From: Hsuehochloa calcarea
Lineage: Eukaryota > Streptophyta > Magnoliopsida > Poales > Poaceae
Assembly (NCBI GenBank): GCA_036346395.1
Contig: CM070613.1
Coordinates: forward strand, 25,910,818-25,974,817
Direction: 5' to 3'
Length of the DNA stretch: 64,000 nucleotides
Positions within the stretch are counted from its first letter, which is position 1. Each line of letters starts with the position of its first letter. Positions 1 to 10,196 of this stretch are shown here, piece by piece. The translations under genes were made by a program, and so were the position numbers. The notes below the pieces were generated by a model. It saw nothing but the letters and a program-made list of their open reading frames with translations, was not told the origin of the DNA and made no database searches.

Positions 1-475
1 CGCATGTGTGTAGTTCGTGTGTGTGCTGTGTGTCTTCCCTGTGATTGCAAAAAATGGCAAGTACTCTAGATCTAGACATTATTTGTTCGAATTATCAATT
101 GTTGTAGACAATTTTCCTTCGCATAATATGGAAGGTTGATTTATGCCATCTTGATGATTGATTTTTTGCCCATTTGGTGATGGTATTATTTGTGTTTGCT
201 TACACATGTGTGTACCATGTTGTGACCTGTTATCGGGTGTAGAGTCCCCATGGGGACCCGACAGCCCAACCGGGGAGGGGAACAGGGAAAGTGGATCTCA
301 ACGAGGGCAATTTAATTATATTCACCCTTTCTTTAAAGTATCATTATATACATACATATAGATAGACCAACTCAAACATATCTACAGAGAAAATTTAAGA
401 AACTTGTAAGTATGAACTAAAAACTCACTGCAAACATTAACATACATATATGTACTAAAAACTCACTTCAAACAT
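1..475. other. Intergenic, no gene recognised
   Basis: No coding signal is recognised here. The last 60 bases hold two copies of a roughly 36-bp unit built around ACTAAAAACTCACT and AACATACATATATG. The same unit continues on the far side of the CACTA element (from about 2250), so the transposon landed inside this short tandem repeat. Confidence 0.5.
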
Positions 476-2249
476 CACTAGTACAAAACAAGCTATCCTG
501 GATGCTTCATCGTAGACGGATCCAAAGCTTTGATACGTAATTATCACAGACGGTTTGTAAATAGAACCGTCTGTGATAATTCACAAATGGTTCTTAAGAA
601 TAACCGTTTGTGATAATCGCATACGTCACAGACAGTTATTGTTAAGAATCATCTGTGAATTGGAATTTTCCTTACTCTGCAATTTTACCAAGGCTTAGAA
701 TTTTCCTTACTCTCTGATTTTACCATGACTTACTCCCTAATTTTACCATGGCTTGGAATTTTCTTTACTCTATGATTTTACCATAACTTAGAATTTTCCT
801 TACTCTCTGTGATATTAGCTCATCATAGACGGTTCGTGATACGATCTGTCTATGATACTTCACATACTGTTCTTAATATAAACTGTCTGTGATATTAGCT
901 CATCACAGACAGTTTGTATCATGAACTGTATGTGCACGAACCGTCTGTGATACTTCACAGACAGTTCTTAATATGAATCATCTGTGATAAGTATCTCATC
1001 ACAGATGGTTTGTATTAAAAACCGTCAGTGACTTGGAATTTTCCTCTACGATTTTACCATGGCTTGGAATTTTCTTTACTCTCTGATTTTACCATAACTT
1101 AGAACTTTCTTTACTCTCTGTGATATTAACTCATCACAAACGGTTTGTATTAAAAACCGTCTGTGACTTTGAATTTTCCTTACTCTGCGATTTTATCATG
1201 GCTTGGAATTTCTTTACTCTCTGATTCTACAGAGAGTAAGGAAAATTTCAAGCCATGGTAAAATCAGAGAGTCATAGACGGTTTTTAATACATCACAGAC
1301 GGTTCGTGATTCCGTCTGTGATATGTCGTCACAGGCGGTTTTTGTATGAAATTGTCTGTGATTTGTAGCGTGAGAGTTCGAAAATTTTTGAACGCGTGCG
1401 TGGGAGGCAAAATATTTTGGTGTTGTCCTTATATATTATAGTCACCCCAGCCTTGTCTTCCATCAGTCTCTCCCTTTCCCCTCCCCACGCCGAGCTCCGG
1501 CGACCACCCTCGATTCTCCGTCGTGGTTCAGCGAGGAGACAAGGCCGACGATGACGAGGAGGAAGGATGCGGAGGAGCTCCTTGTCTGCCGTAGGGGGTA
1601 GATTGCCGGAAGGTATGTGTACATCCCTAAAATATACACAATTTGTTGGTTGTTTGTAATAAAAAAAATTATCTTAATTTTGTGTTACCTAAGGTTGGAG
1701 CTCCGCTGGAGGTTTTCGGTTGTCTCTCCTTCCTTGCCGACGAGCTTGAGTTGAACTCGGACAACATGCAAGAACAACTGGTGATATATTGGTGAGGTAC
1801 AGAGAGGAGCACACAAGACTAATCCAAGAAGCCGATGAGTTCTTCAGGAGCTTGGAGGCATAGATGGTTTCTAGCTAGTTTAACTTTGTAACTTTATTCT
1901 TTTTTCCCATTCCGAGGGGACATTGTGAAACATTTTGGTTTCTCTTTCCTATAATGTGTTTGTCATCGTAATTTTAATTGGATTTTAGTTGTCTTGCTAG
2001 AGGTTACATATGGAAACTACTGTTCAGCAATTGATTGATATTTGGCTCAAAATTTGAATTTTTTTACAATAGAAAAAACTATCACTGGCGGTTCTTGTTC
2101 AGAACCGTCTGTGATAGCTTTTTTCACATACGGTTAAAAAATTATCTGTGATGATCTCATATTATCACTGACACATAAAATCAGACAGTTCAGAAACCGT
2201 CTGTGATGACAGTTTAGAACCGTCTGTGATGACCCTTTGTGCAGTAGTG
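476..2249. mobile_element. Non-autonomous CACTA (En/Spm-like) transposon
   Basis: The left end reads CACTAGTACAAAA and the right end reads TTTGTGCAGTAGTG, an imperfect inverted repeat opening with CACTA. A 3-bp target duplication CAT lies at 473-475 and 2250-2252. Both ends are packed with subterminal copies, in both orientations, of a motif like TCACAGACGGTT (about 540-1350 and 2085-2235), the expected transposase-binding arrays. The GC-rich middle (about 1470-1860) looks like captured host sequence but has no long open frame. No TNPA- or TNPD-like transposase is visible, so mobility would need a helper element elsewhere. The boundaries and TSD are read directly; the class follows from the CACTA family signature. 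Confidence 0.88.
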
Positions 2250-2894
2250 CATTAACATACATATATGAACTAAAAACTCACTGCAAACATTAACATACAT
2301 ATATGTTCCAACTAATTGGTAGAATTAAATTTCACAAGAATGTGTGGTTTTGGTGAGTGCACCACAAATTTGTGAATAGTGTATGACGCACTATACCAAA
2401 ATAAAATAATACAATATAGATGTAGTACATTTATTTATTTATTTTCCTGTACATGCGAATTTTCAATATTAAATTCTTGTACATTGCAGTGGACAAAAAA
2501 AAGACAAATATTGCATGTAAATAGTATCATGGTGCATTATTTATATTTTTTGGTAAGATTTTACCATGGATAGAACATTGTATATACCAATTCCACAACT
2601 GGTTAACTTTAGAAATGCACGTTTTGCAAATGGTAGTGAGTGCCCACGGGACACTACCCTGGTGACGGAGATAGAACCAGGGCAGCCACGGTGGCCGCCC
2701 CTGGCATCATGTAGATACAAGCAAGCATGCAATTTTCACAAATAGTTCATGGACACAACAACCTGCATGCAGAGCCAAAAAAAAAAACACTGCTGGAAAT
2801 GGGTAATTAGCAATATAGCCCATGGTAGGGGTCGTGGGTGAAGTCGGCACCTCCTCAATACCGCATGCAAGAAGATGAGACATCCTCCTTTAAG

Positions 2895-3028
2895 TTTTCC
2901 AATAAATTCCAAATGTAGCATAAAAAAAATTATTGGGTCAATCGTTTCCATGCAATCTATACATTAGAACAATTAAAAAACACACAATGGCACAAATACA
3001 TTTCATTTGCCCAACCAACAGCAGAAAA
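2895..3028 (+). repeat. Promoter module, copy A1 (most diverged)
   Basis: An AT-rich module with landmarks AATAAATTCCAAATGTAGC, TTTCCATGCAATCTATAC and TTTGCCCAACCAACAGCA. Equivalent modules occur at about 3880 and 4870, in copy B at 8074, 9061 and 9891, and at 13731. Where intact, the module lies just upstream of the first exon of the unknown gene. This copy has no recognisable first exon after it. Confidence 0.7.
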
Positions 3029-3714
3029 GTTAACGAAATTGCTATACAACACCCAACTATTTTTTTGTGATTTCAGTATATATGTTTCTCATCTTTGGAT
3101 CAACATCACGATTTGTGCACCGGCAATGCGCTATCGCCGTCTCCGGCAAACCCGAGCATGCGTGTGGCCGGCCACCATCGGCAATACTGAGCTCACGTTC
3201 CTACTAACACCAGGTGGTCGCCGCCGCCGCCACATGCCCACTGCGACTAACAGACACTCCGCCGTATGCGTCCCTCCTTTTTCTTTTATTAAGGAGATAA
3301 TACGAGGAACCACCTCCCATCGCCGAAGGCGATGGCAAGGAAGAGGAACACATTGGGGAGGACACCGAAGATGGACAAGATGGTCGTGGCAGTGGCTGAC
3401 ATGATGGAGGCGCGGGGAGAGGAGGGAGCACGAGTTGATATGGGGAGGAGGAGGAGGCTACGACAGAGGAGATGGTCTAGCCGTCGAGGCGACGGACCAG
3501 ATGAACGCTGCAGGAGGGGCGACGGCAGTGTTGTGAAAGCGATGGGGTTAGGGTTGGTTTGCTTGATTAGGATTGGAACCATCAGGGGTAATGGAGCTGG
3601 GAAAATGGGGATAGAGCGGTGTACAAGTGTTTGTCATCAGGATGGGTGTGATCTAAGAGCCCAAAATTCGACTGAAATCCCTCAATTTTGCAATTTTTCC
3701 CAAATCAAATTTAT

Positions 3715-4008
3715 GGTGCTAGAAATTTCTTGGTGAACTGTATTTAAACTCATAAGATTTATTATCTTCATAGGTAGATTTGCAAGCCAACATACTCAGC
3801 AAAACAACTCCTCTAAAGAGGAAATGGATTAGCCATTGGTTCTGCGAAGCTATAGATTCACAAATATGAGATGCCACATTTTTTCCCAATAAATACCAAG
3901 TGTAGAAAAAACTTGTGTAAATCTTTTCCATGCAATCTACACATTAGATAAATGAATAATGCACAATGGAACAATTAATTTTATTTGCCCAACAAACAGC
4001 AAAAAAAT
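3715..4008 (+). repeat. Promoter module, copy A2 (long form)
   Basis: The longer form of the module opens with a segment around GAAATTTCTTGGTGAACT and contains CCAATAAATACCAAGTGTAG and CCATGCAATCTACACATTAG. It precedes the degenerate TATA and candidate alternative first exon at 4257-4304, mirroring the arrangement before the main exon 1 at 5173. Confidence 0.7.
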
Positions 4009-4256
4009 TAATTGTACAATCATGAAACCAATGGCACTCGCACACACGCACAAATGGAATAGCAAACATACAGAGAGAGAATTAAAGGCCCAGTATATAT
4101 GAAAAAAATGTGATGGGTCCCCATCAGCCGTTGGATCGTTTTTGAGAGGGCTGATCCAACAGCTGATGGGGGAGGGCCTCACTCCCCTGGCAAATTTCCT
4201 TCCCAGTACATATGAATACCCCACTAGTGTACTACACACAATCGGCTCCATTTCTC

Positions 4257-4304
4257 ATGGACAGACTCGGCGTATGTCCTCTCTTCCCCTACCCCTGGCC
4301 ACTA
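4257..4304 (+). CDS. Candidate alternative first exon, copy A
   Basis: An ATG exon encoding MDRLGVCPLFPYPWPL ends in CTA followed by a GTAACC donor. It resembles the main exon 1 (MDGLFPYPGPR) in both coding and flanking DNA, including ACTACACA and ATCGGCTCC upstream and TCTGTTATGCATC downstream. It is 48 nt long and in phase 0, so splicing to exon 2 at 5366 would keep frame. The TATA position is degraded to TATGAATA. It may be a minor alternative start or a decayed duplicate; only transcript data can tell. Confidence 0.4.
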
Positions 4305-4339
4305 GTAACCAAGAGCTAGCTTGACTTCTGTTATGCATC

Positions 4340-4342
<3 letters not shown>

Positions 4343-4415
<73 letters not shown>

Positions 4416-4421
4416 GGGGGT
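4343..4421. repeat. Compound microsatellite (CT)n(TA)n(TG)n
   Basis: Runs of CT, TA and TG dinucleotides sit directly downstream of the candidate alternative first exon. The equivalent tract in copy B (about 9521-9620) is longer and ends in a G run, as expected for slippage after the duplication. Confidence 0.9.
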
Positions 4422-4629
4422 TCGAGTCTAATTTTTGCACTGTGTTGTATGTTTATGTCTTGACTTGGTTGGTGTTTAGGGTTTGTGACTTTGAGTTGTT
4501 ATGTATATTTAGGTCTAGGGTTTTAGGCCGTGGGGTTGTATATGGGCCTAGAGGAAGTAGTAGTGGGTGGAGAGGAGAAGTTGACGGCCACATGAGACCG
4601 GAATTCGCAAATGTTCGGAAACAAATTTT

Positions 4630-5002
4630 TGGTGATAGAAATTTCTTGGTGAACTATATTAAACTTATAGGATTTATTATGTTTACAACGTATATTTGGA
4701 AGACAACAGACTCAGCAAAACTCCTCTAGAGAGGATGAACGGATTAGCCGTGTTTTGTCGAGATATAGATTTACAAGGATGTGAGATATTCACATTTATT
4801 TTTTTCCCCCAGTAAATTCCAAGTGTAGCATATTTACAAGGATCTAGATATGAGATATCCATATTTAATTTTTCCAATAAATTCCAAGTATATCATAACA
4901 AAAATCTTCGGTAAATCTTTTCCATGCAATCTACACATTAGAGCAATAAATAATACATAATGGCGCAATTAATTTAATTTGCCCAATCAACAATAGAAAA
5001 AA
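4630..5002 (+). repeat. Promoter module, copy A3 (next to main exon 1)
   Basis: The third module in copy A, again containing GAAATTTCTTGGTGAACT, CCAATAAATTCCAAGTAT and CCATGCAATCTACACATTAG. It lies about 90 bp upstream of the TATA box at 5091. Copy B lacks the first 180 or so bases of this module, so the two promoters are not identical. Confidence 0.7.
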
Positions 5003-5090
5003 TAATTGCACATCAAGGAACAAAAGATACATAAATTAATTGCACATCAATGAACAAAAGATACAAAGAGATAATTAATGCCCAAGTGCC

Positions 5091-5098
5091 TATAAATA
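5091..5098 (+). promoter_or_regulatory. TATA box of unknown gene, copy A
   Basis: TATAAATA lies 75 bp before the ATG at 5173. The spacing fits a start of transcription near 5120 and a 5' leader of about 50 nt. The same box is kept in copy B. Confidence 0.65.
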
Positions 5099-5172
5099 CC
5101 CCATCAGTCCACTACACAATCGGCTCCGTCTCTCGTCGGAACGCATTCGTGGACAGCCAGGTCGCCGCAGCC

Positions 5173-5965
5173 ATGGACGGACTCTTCCCCTACCCCGGCC
5201 CACGGGTAACAAATTCTAGCTAGCTAGCTAGCATGTCCTCTGTTATGCATCATGAACATATATGCGGTTTCGAGTCTAGTGCTTGCATTGCTTTGTGTGT
5301 ATACGCTTTTGATTTCGTTGGTGTTTGGGATTAATTCCTGACTTTGCAATCGTTCTTTTGCGCAGTTCTATAGAGTCGGGGCGCAAGGCGAGCTTCTGGC
5401 ATCCCACATTAGCGACGAAGGGAACACGGTGGTGCGGCCGGTTTCTCCAGCCGGGCAATGGTCCTTCGTTCAGACAGGGCCGTGGCGCCCCCTTTCGGCG
5501 GCGATGTTGCAGGTGAGAGGTGACCGACCGGAGGCAACCATATATTGCTTGTTAGTTTTTTTTTTCTGTTCAAATTTGTTAATGCGAATCTGTAGCTCGG
5601 TTTTTATTTTTATTGAAGAGCCGAGAGTGATCAAATCTTCTAGTGTGAATCAAAGATAATAAATGAAAGGATGATCATATATGTTTTATTTGGGTTACAT
5701 ACAGACTGCAGAATGGATGATGAACAATGGGGGGCCTGCCGGTGGTGCACGGATGGTTGATCCAGCTGCACTGTCCAGTGGCTCTCCGCTGCCGCAGTTA
5801 AACGGTGGCACCGGCATGTTCTTGCCAGCGCCTTGCCCTATGGCTCATTCCACGGTGTACCAAACAACCAATTTCCCACACACAGCCCCTGAGGAAGGTA
5901 ATGCAATTCATTCCTACCCAAAAACACCGATGGTTACTGCTAAACCATTCTGCGGAAACAAATAA
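5173..5965 (+). CDS. Unknown grass gene, copy A, lacks last exon
   Basis: Exons are 5173-5205, 5366-5512 and 5705-5897, all with GT/AG borders, identical in structure to copy B. The encoded segment differs from copy B by one residue (Gly for Cys at position 9). Copy A ends before any counterpart of exon 4. If intron 3 is retained, the frame runs to a TAA at 5963-5965 and gives a 146-aa product lacking the Lys/Ala-rich tail. Alternatively, exon 3 (phase 1) could splice over about 6 kb to the shared exon at 11989 in frame. I do not recognise the protein family. The promoter and exons look intact, so it may be transcribed; whether it is functional is open. Confidence 0.55.
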
Positions 5966-6520
5966 ACGTCTCTCAGATTATTTGGTAGGAGTGCAGAGGA
6001 GTGGATTTGGAATGGTGTGAGGCTTAATTGTTTTATTTATTTATTTTGAAGAAAGAGGTAGGAGCTCTGCCGTTCAATTAATCGGGAGAATAAGAGTTGC
6101 CACGCAAATTGGGGAAACCGGCTAGGGTTTAAATGGATTATTACACCATTAAAAACCGGGGGAAAGAAACAAACGACAAGGAAAACTAGGAAAACGCTCT
6201 GTTACCACGCAAATTGGGGAGGGTTTAAATGGATTACACCATTAAAAACCGGGGGAAAGAAACAAACGACTAGGGGAAAACGCTCCGGGCCACCAAAAAG
6301 CACTTTGACTTTGCTCTCTATCTCTTCAGTGTACATTGCCACACCGTTAGAACTCCTGTGGACCTTCAGTGCCACTTCTGCGGCGCCATTCTGCTAATGT
6401 TCTATTGTTTTAATGCATCCGAAACACCAAAGATTTGGCCTAAATGATACTCCAGCAGATCATGCGATGACCGTTTCTTGCATGCCATATAGATCCGGAA
6501 TAATCTTTATATACGTAATA

Positions 6521-7200
6521 CAATTCTCTAGAAGACACAGAGGTCCAATTCGGCCTCTAAGACGCCCAAAACCGAGGTACAACGTACTGGACAGAATCAA
6601 TCTACTAACAGAATTAAAACGAAACTACAAATCCAATCGGATCCTCAATTCTAATGGAATCAAACAACGAATCGGAGGTCTAATTACCCTTGTAGACCAG
6701 TAAAGCAGCGAAGATCCGCTGCACAAGGGTCTTCCTCCCTTCTCCTCTCTTTCTTCTCTTAGGGCCGCCACCGAGAGACAACGGCGGCCGTCGGCGTCGG
6801 CGAGGAGCGGAGTTGATGGAGAAGAACTTGAGGAGGAGCGGCGGGATCACGGAGATGGCACCACCTCAAGGGGCAGCAATGGGGGCGGTTTGGGGAGAGG
6901 AGGAGGCGGCCAAGGGGAGGGAGGAGCTAGGGGCGGCTAGGGTTTGGGGGGGGGGGAAGTGGTGCCTCCCCCCCTTTTTGGCCGGCCCCTCTTGGGCCAC
7001 AGGCGCGACTGCGGCCAGTTGACGTACAATTACAATTACCCCCTCATTGTTTGGAAAATCCGTCGAAAGATGTTTCTTTTACCCTCCGACTTCTTTCTTT
7101 TTACCGATTCGATTCCGGAACGTTGAAAATCTCGATTTCGAATAAAATTTCCAGACAATTCGAAACGATACAACCTAACTAGATTTATGAGGTATTACAA
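6521..7200 (-). mobile_element. Unique insert between copies, LTR-like
   Basis: This 680-bp segment separates the two duplicated blocks and has no match in either. Read on the minus strand it begins TGTAATACCTCATAAATC, has an AT-rich start and contains a GC-rich stretch, an organisation like rice gypsy LTRs. No clean TG...CA pair or target duplication was found, only a loose TAATACAATT / ATTACAATAA similarity at the two junctions. It may be an LTR fragment or the original sequence left of copy B. The frame at 6813-7022 is low complexity and is not called as a gene. Confidence 0.3.
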
Positions 7201-7434
7201 TAATTTTAATTGGATTTTAGTTGTCTTGCTAGAGGTTACATATGGAAACTACTGTTCAACAATTGATGATATTTGGCTCAAAATTTGAATTTTTTTTTTG
7301 CAATAGAAAAAACTATCACTGGCGGTTTTTGTTCAGAACCGTCTGTGATAGCTTTTTGATGATCTCATATCATCACTGACACATAAAATCAGACAGTTCA
7401 GAAACCGTCTATGATGACCCTTTGTGTAGTAGTG
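7201..7434. mobile_element. CACTA 3' terminal remnant in copy B
   Basis: This stretch matches 1969-2249, with a short deletion, and ends in TTTGTGTAGTAGTG, the CACTA right terminus. It lacks the rest of the element. It therefore marks the left breakpoint of the duplicated block rather than an independent insertion. Confidence 0.85.
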
Positions 7435-8073
7435 TACATATATGAACTAAAAACTCACTGCAAACATTAACATACATATATGTTCCAACTATTTGGTAGA
7501 ATTAAATTTCACAAGAATGTGTGGTTTTGGTGAGTGCACCACAAATTTGTGAATAGTGTATGATGCACTATACCAAAATAAAATAATACAATATAGATGT
7601 AGTACATTTATTTATTTATTTTCCTGTACATGCGAATTTTCAATATTAAATTCTTGTACATCGCAGTGGACAAAAAAAAGACAAATATTGCATGTAAATA
7701 GTATCATGGTGCATTATTTATATTTTTTGGTAAGATTTTACCATGGATAGAACATTGTATATACCAATTCCACAACTGGTTAACTTTAGAAATGCACGTT
7801 TTGCAAATGGTAGTGAGTGCCCACGGGACACCCTGGTGGCGGAGATAGAACCAGGGCAGCCACGGTGGCCGCCCCTGGCATCATGTACATATATACAAGC
7901 AAGCATGCAATTTTCACAAATAGTTCATGGACCCAACAACCTGCATGCAGAGCCAAAAAAAAAAAACACTGCTGGAAATGGGTAATTAGCAATATAGCCC
8001 ATGGTAGGGGTCGTGGGTGAAGTCGGCACCTCCTCAATACCGCATGCAAGAAGATGAGACATCCTCCTTTAAG

Positions 8074-8210
8074 TTTTCCAATAAATTCCAAATGTAGCAA
8101 AAAAAAAATTATTGGGTCAATCGTTTCCATGCAATCTATATACATTAGAACAATTAAAAAACACACAATGGCACAAATACATTTCATTTGCCCAACCAAC
8201 AGCAGAAAAG
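8074..8210 (+). repeat. Promoter module, copy B1
   Basis: Counterpart of the module at 2895-3028, with the same landmarks and only small indels. Confidence 0.7.
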
Positions 8211-8896
8211 TTAACGAAATTGCTATACAAACACCCAACTATTTTTTTGTGATTTCAGTATATATGTTTCTCATCTTTGGATCAACATCACGATTTGTGC
8301 ACCGGCAATGCGCGCTATCGCCGTCTCCGGCAAAGCCGAGCATGCGTGTGGCCGGCCACCATCGGCAATACTGAGCTCACGTCCCTACTAACACCAGGTG
8401 GTCGCCGCCGCCGCCACATGCCCACTGCGACTAACAGACACTCCGCCGTATGCGTCCCTCCTTTTTCTTTTATTAAGGAGATAATACGAGGAACCACCTC
8501 CCATCGCCGAAGGCGATGGCAAGGAAGAGGAACACATTGGGGAGGACACCGAAGATGGACAAGATGGTCGTGGCAGTGGCTGACATGATGGAGGCGCGGG
8601 GAGAGGAGGGAGCACGAGTTGATATGGGGAGGAGGAGGAGGCTACGACAGAGGAGATGGTCTAGCCGTCGAGGCGATGGACCAGATGAACGCTGCAGGAG
8701 GGGCGACGGCAGTGTTGTGAAAGCGATGGGGTTAGGGTTGGTTGCTTGATTAGGATTGGAACTATCAGGGGTAATGGAGCTGGGAAAATGGGGATAGAGC
8801 AGTGTACAAGTGTTTGTCATCAGGATGGGTGTGATCTAAGAGCCCAAAATTCGACTGAAATCCCTCAATTTTGCAATTTTTCCCAAATCAAATTTA

Positions 8897-9190
8897 TGGT
8901 GCTAGAAATTTCTTGGTGAACTGTATTTAAACTCATAAGATTTATTATCTTCATAGGTAGATTTGCAAGCCAACATACTCAGCAAAACAACTCCTCTAAA
9001 GAGGAAATGGATTAGCCATTGGTTCTGCGAAGCTATAGATTCACAAATATGAGATGCCACATTTTTTCCCAATAAATACCAAGTGTAGAAAAAACTTGTG
9101 TAAATCTTTTCCATGCAATCTACACATTAGATAAATGAATAATGCACAATGGAACAATTAATTTTATTTGCCCAACAAACAGCAAAAAAA
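8897..9190 (+). repeat. Promoter module, copy B2 (long form)
   Basis: Counterpart of 3715-4008. It precedes the candidate alternative first exon of copy B at 9440. Confidence 0.7.
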
Positions 9191-9439
9191 TTAATTGTAC
9201 AATCATGAAACCAATGGCACTCGCACACACGCACAAATGGAATGAGCAAACATACAGAGAGAGAATTAAAGGCCCAGTATATAGGAAAAAAATGTGATGG
9301 GTCCCCATCAGCCGTTGGATCGTTTTTGAGAGGGCTGATCCAACAGCTGATGGGGAGGGCCTCACTCCCCCAGCAAATTTCCTTCCCAGTACATATGAAT
9401 ACCCCACTAGTGTACTACACACAATCGGCTCCATTTCTC

Positions 9440-9487
9440 ATGGACAGACTCGGCGTATGTCCTCTCTTCCCCTACCCCTGGCCACTA
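9440..9487 (+). CDS. Candidate alternative first exon, copy B
   Basis: Same 48-nt phase-0 exon as at 4257-4304, followed by a GTAACC donor. It can join exon 2 at 10390 in frame. Retention of this frame in both copies is expected from the recent duplication and is not independent evidence of selection. Confidence 0.4.
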
Positions 9488-9518
9488 GTAACCAAGAGCT
9501 AGCTTGACTTCTGTTATG

Positions 9519-9520
<2 letters not shown>

Positions 9521-9613
<93 letters not shown>

Positions 9614-9620
9614 GGGGGGG
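9521..9620. repeat. Compound microsatellite (CT)n(TA)n(TG)nGn
   Basis: An expanded counterpart of the tract at 4343, with longer CT and TG runs and a G homopolymer of about ten bases. Confidence 0.9.
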
Positions 9621-9890
9621 TTTCGAGTCTAATTTTTGCACTGTGTTGTATGTTTATGTCTTACTTGGTTGGTGTTTAGGGTTTGTGACTTTGAGTTGTT
9701 ATGTATATTTAGGTCTAGGGTTTTAGGCCGTGGGGTTGTATATGGGCCTAGAGGAAGTAGTAGTGGGTGGAGAGGAGAAGTTGACGGCCACATGAGACCG
9801 GAATTCGCAAATGTTCGGAAACAAAAATCCCCAGTAAATTCCAAGTGTAGCATATTTACAAGGATCGAGATATGAGATATCCATATTTAA

Positions 9891-10022
9891 TTTTTTTCCA
9901 ATAAATTCCAAGTATATCATAACAAAAATCTTCGGTAAATCTTTTCCATGCAATCTACACATTAGAGCAATAAATAATACATAATAGCGCAATTAATTTA
10001 ATTTGCCCAATCAACAATAGAA
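9891..10022 (+). repeat. Promoter module, copy B3 (short form)
   Basis: Counterpart of the 3' part of 4630-5002. The first 180 or so bases present in copy A are deleted here; the junction reads GGAAACAAAAATCCCC near 9820-9833. Confidence 0.7.
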
Positions 10023-10114
10023 AAAATAATTGCACATCAAGGAACAAGAGATACATAAATTAATTGCACATCAATGAACAAAAGATACAAAGAGATAATT
10101 AATGCCCAAGTGCC

Positions 10115-10122
10115 TATAAATA
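10115..10122 (+). promoter_or_regulatory. TATA box of unknown gene, copy B
   Basis: TATAAATA lies 75 bp before the start codon at 10197, in the same context as in copy A. Confidence 0.65.
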
Positions 10123-10196
10123 CCCCATTAGTCCACTACACAATCGGTTCCGTCTCTCGTCGGAACGCATTCGTGGACAGCCAGGTCGCCGCAGCC

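Larger units (their letters stand above)
1969..6520 (+). repeat. Direct duplication, copy A (4.55 kb)
   Basis: This block matches 7201-11590 nearly base for base apart from indels. It runs from inside the CACTA 3' end through the promoter modules and exons 1-3 of the unknown gene to ATACGTAATA at 6511-6520. Relative to copy B it carries about 180 extra bases near 4625-4800 and lacks about 52 bases in intron 2. The breakpoint inside the transposon shows that the duplication followed CACTA insertion. Confidence 0.92.

Noticed and set aside
9629..9992. Overlapping frames in the copy B promoter region
   Set aside because: Occur in repeated AT-rich promoter modules, not conserved as protein between module copies.
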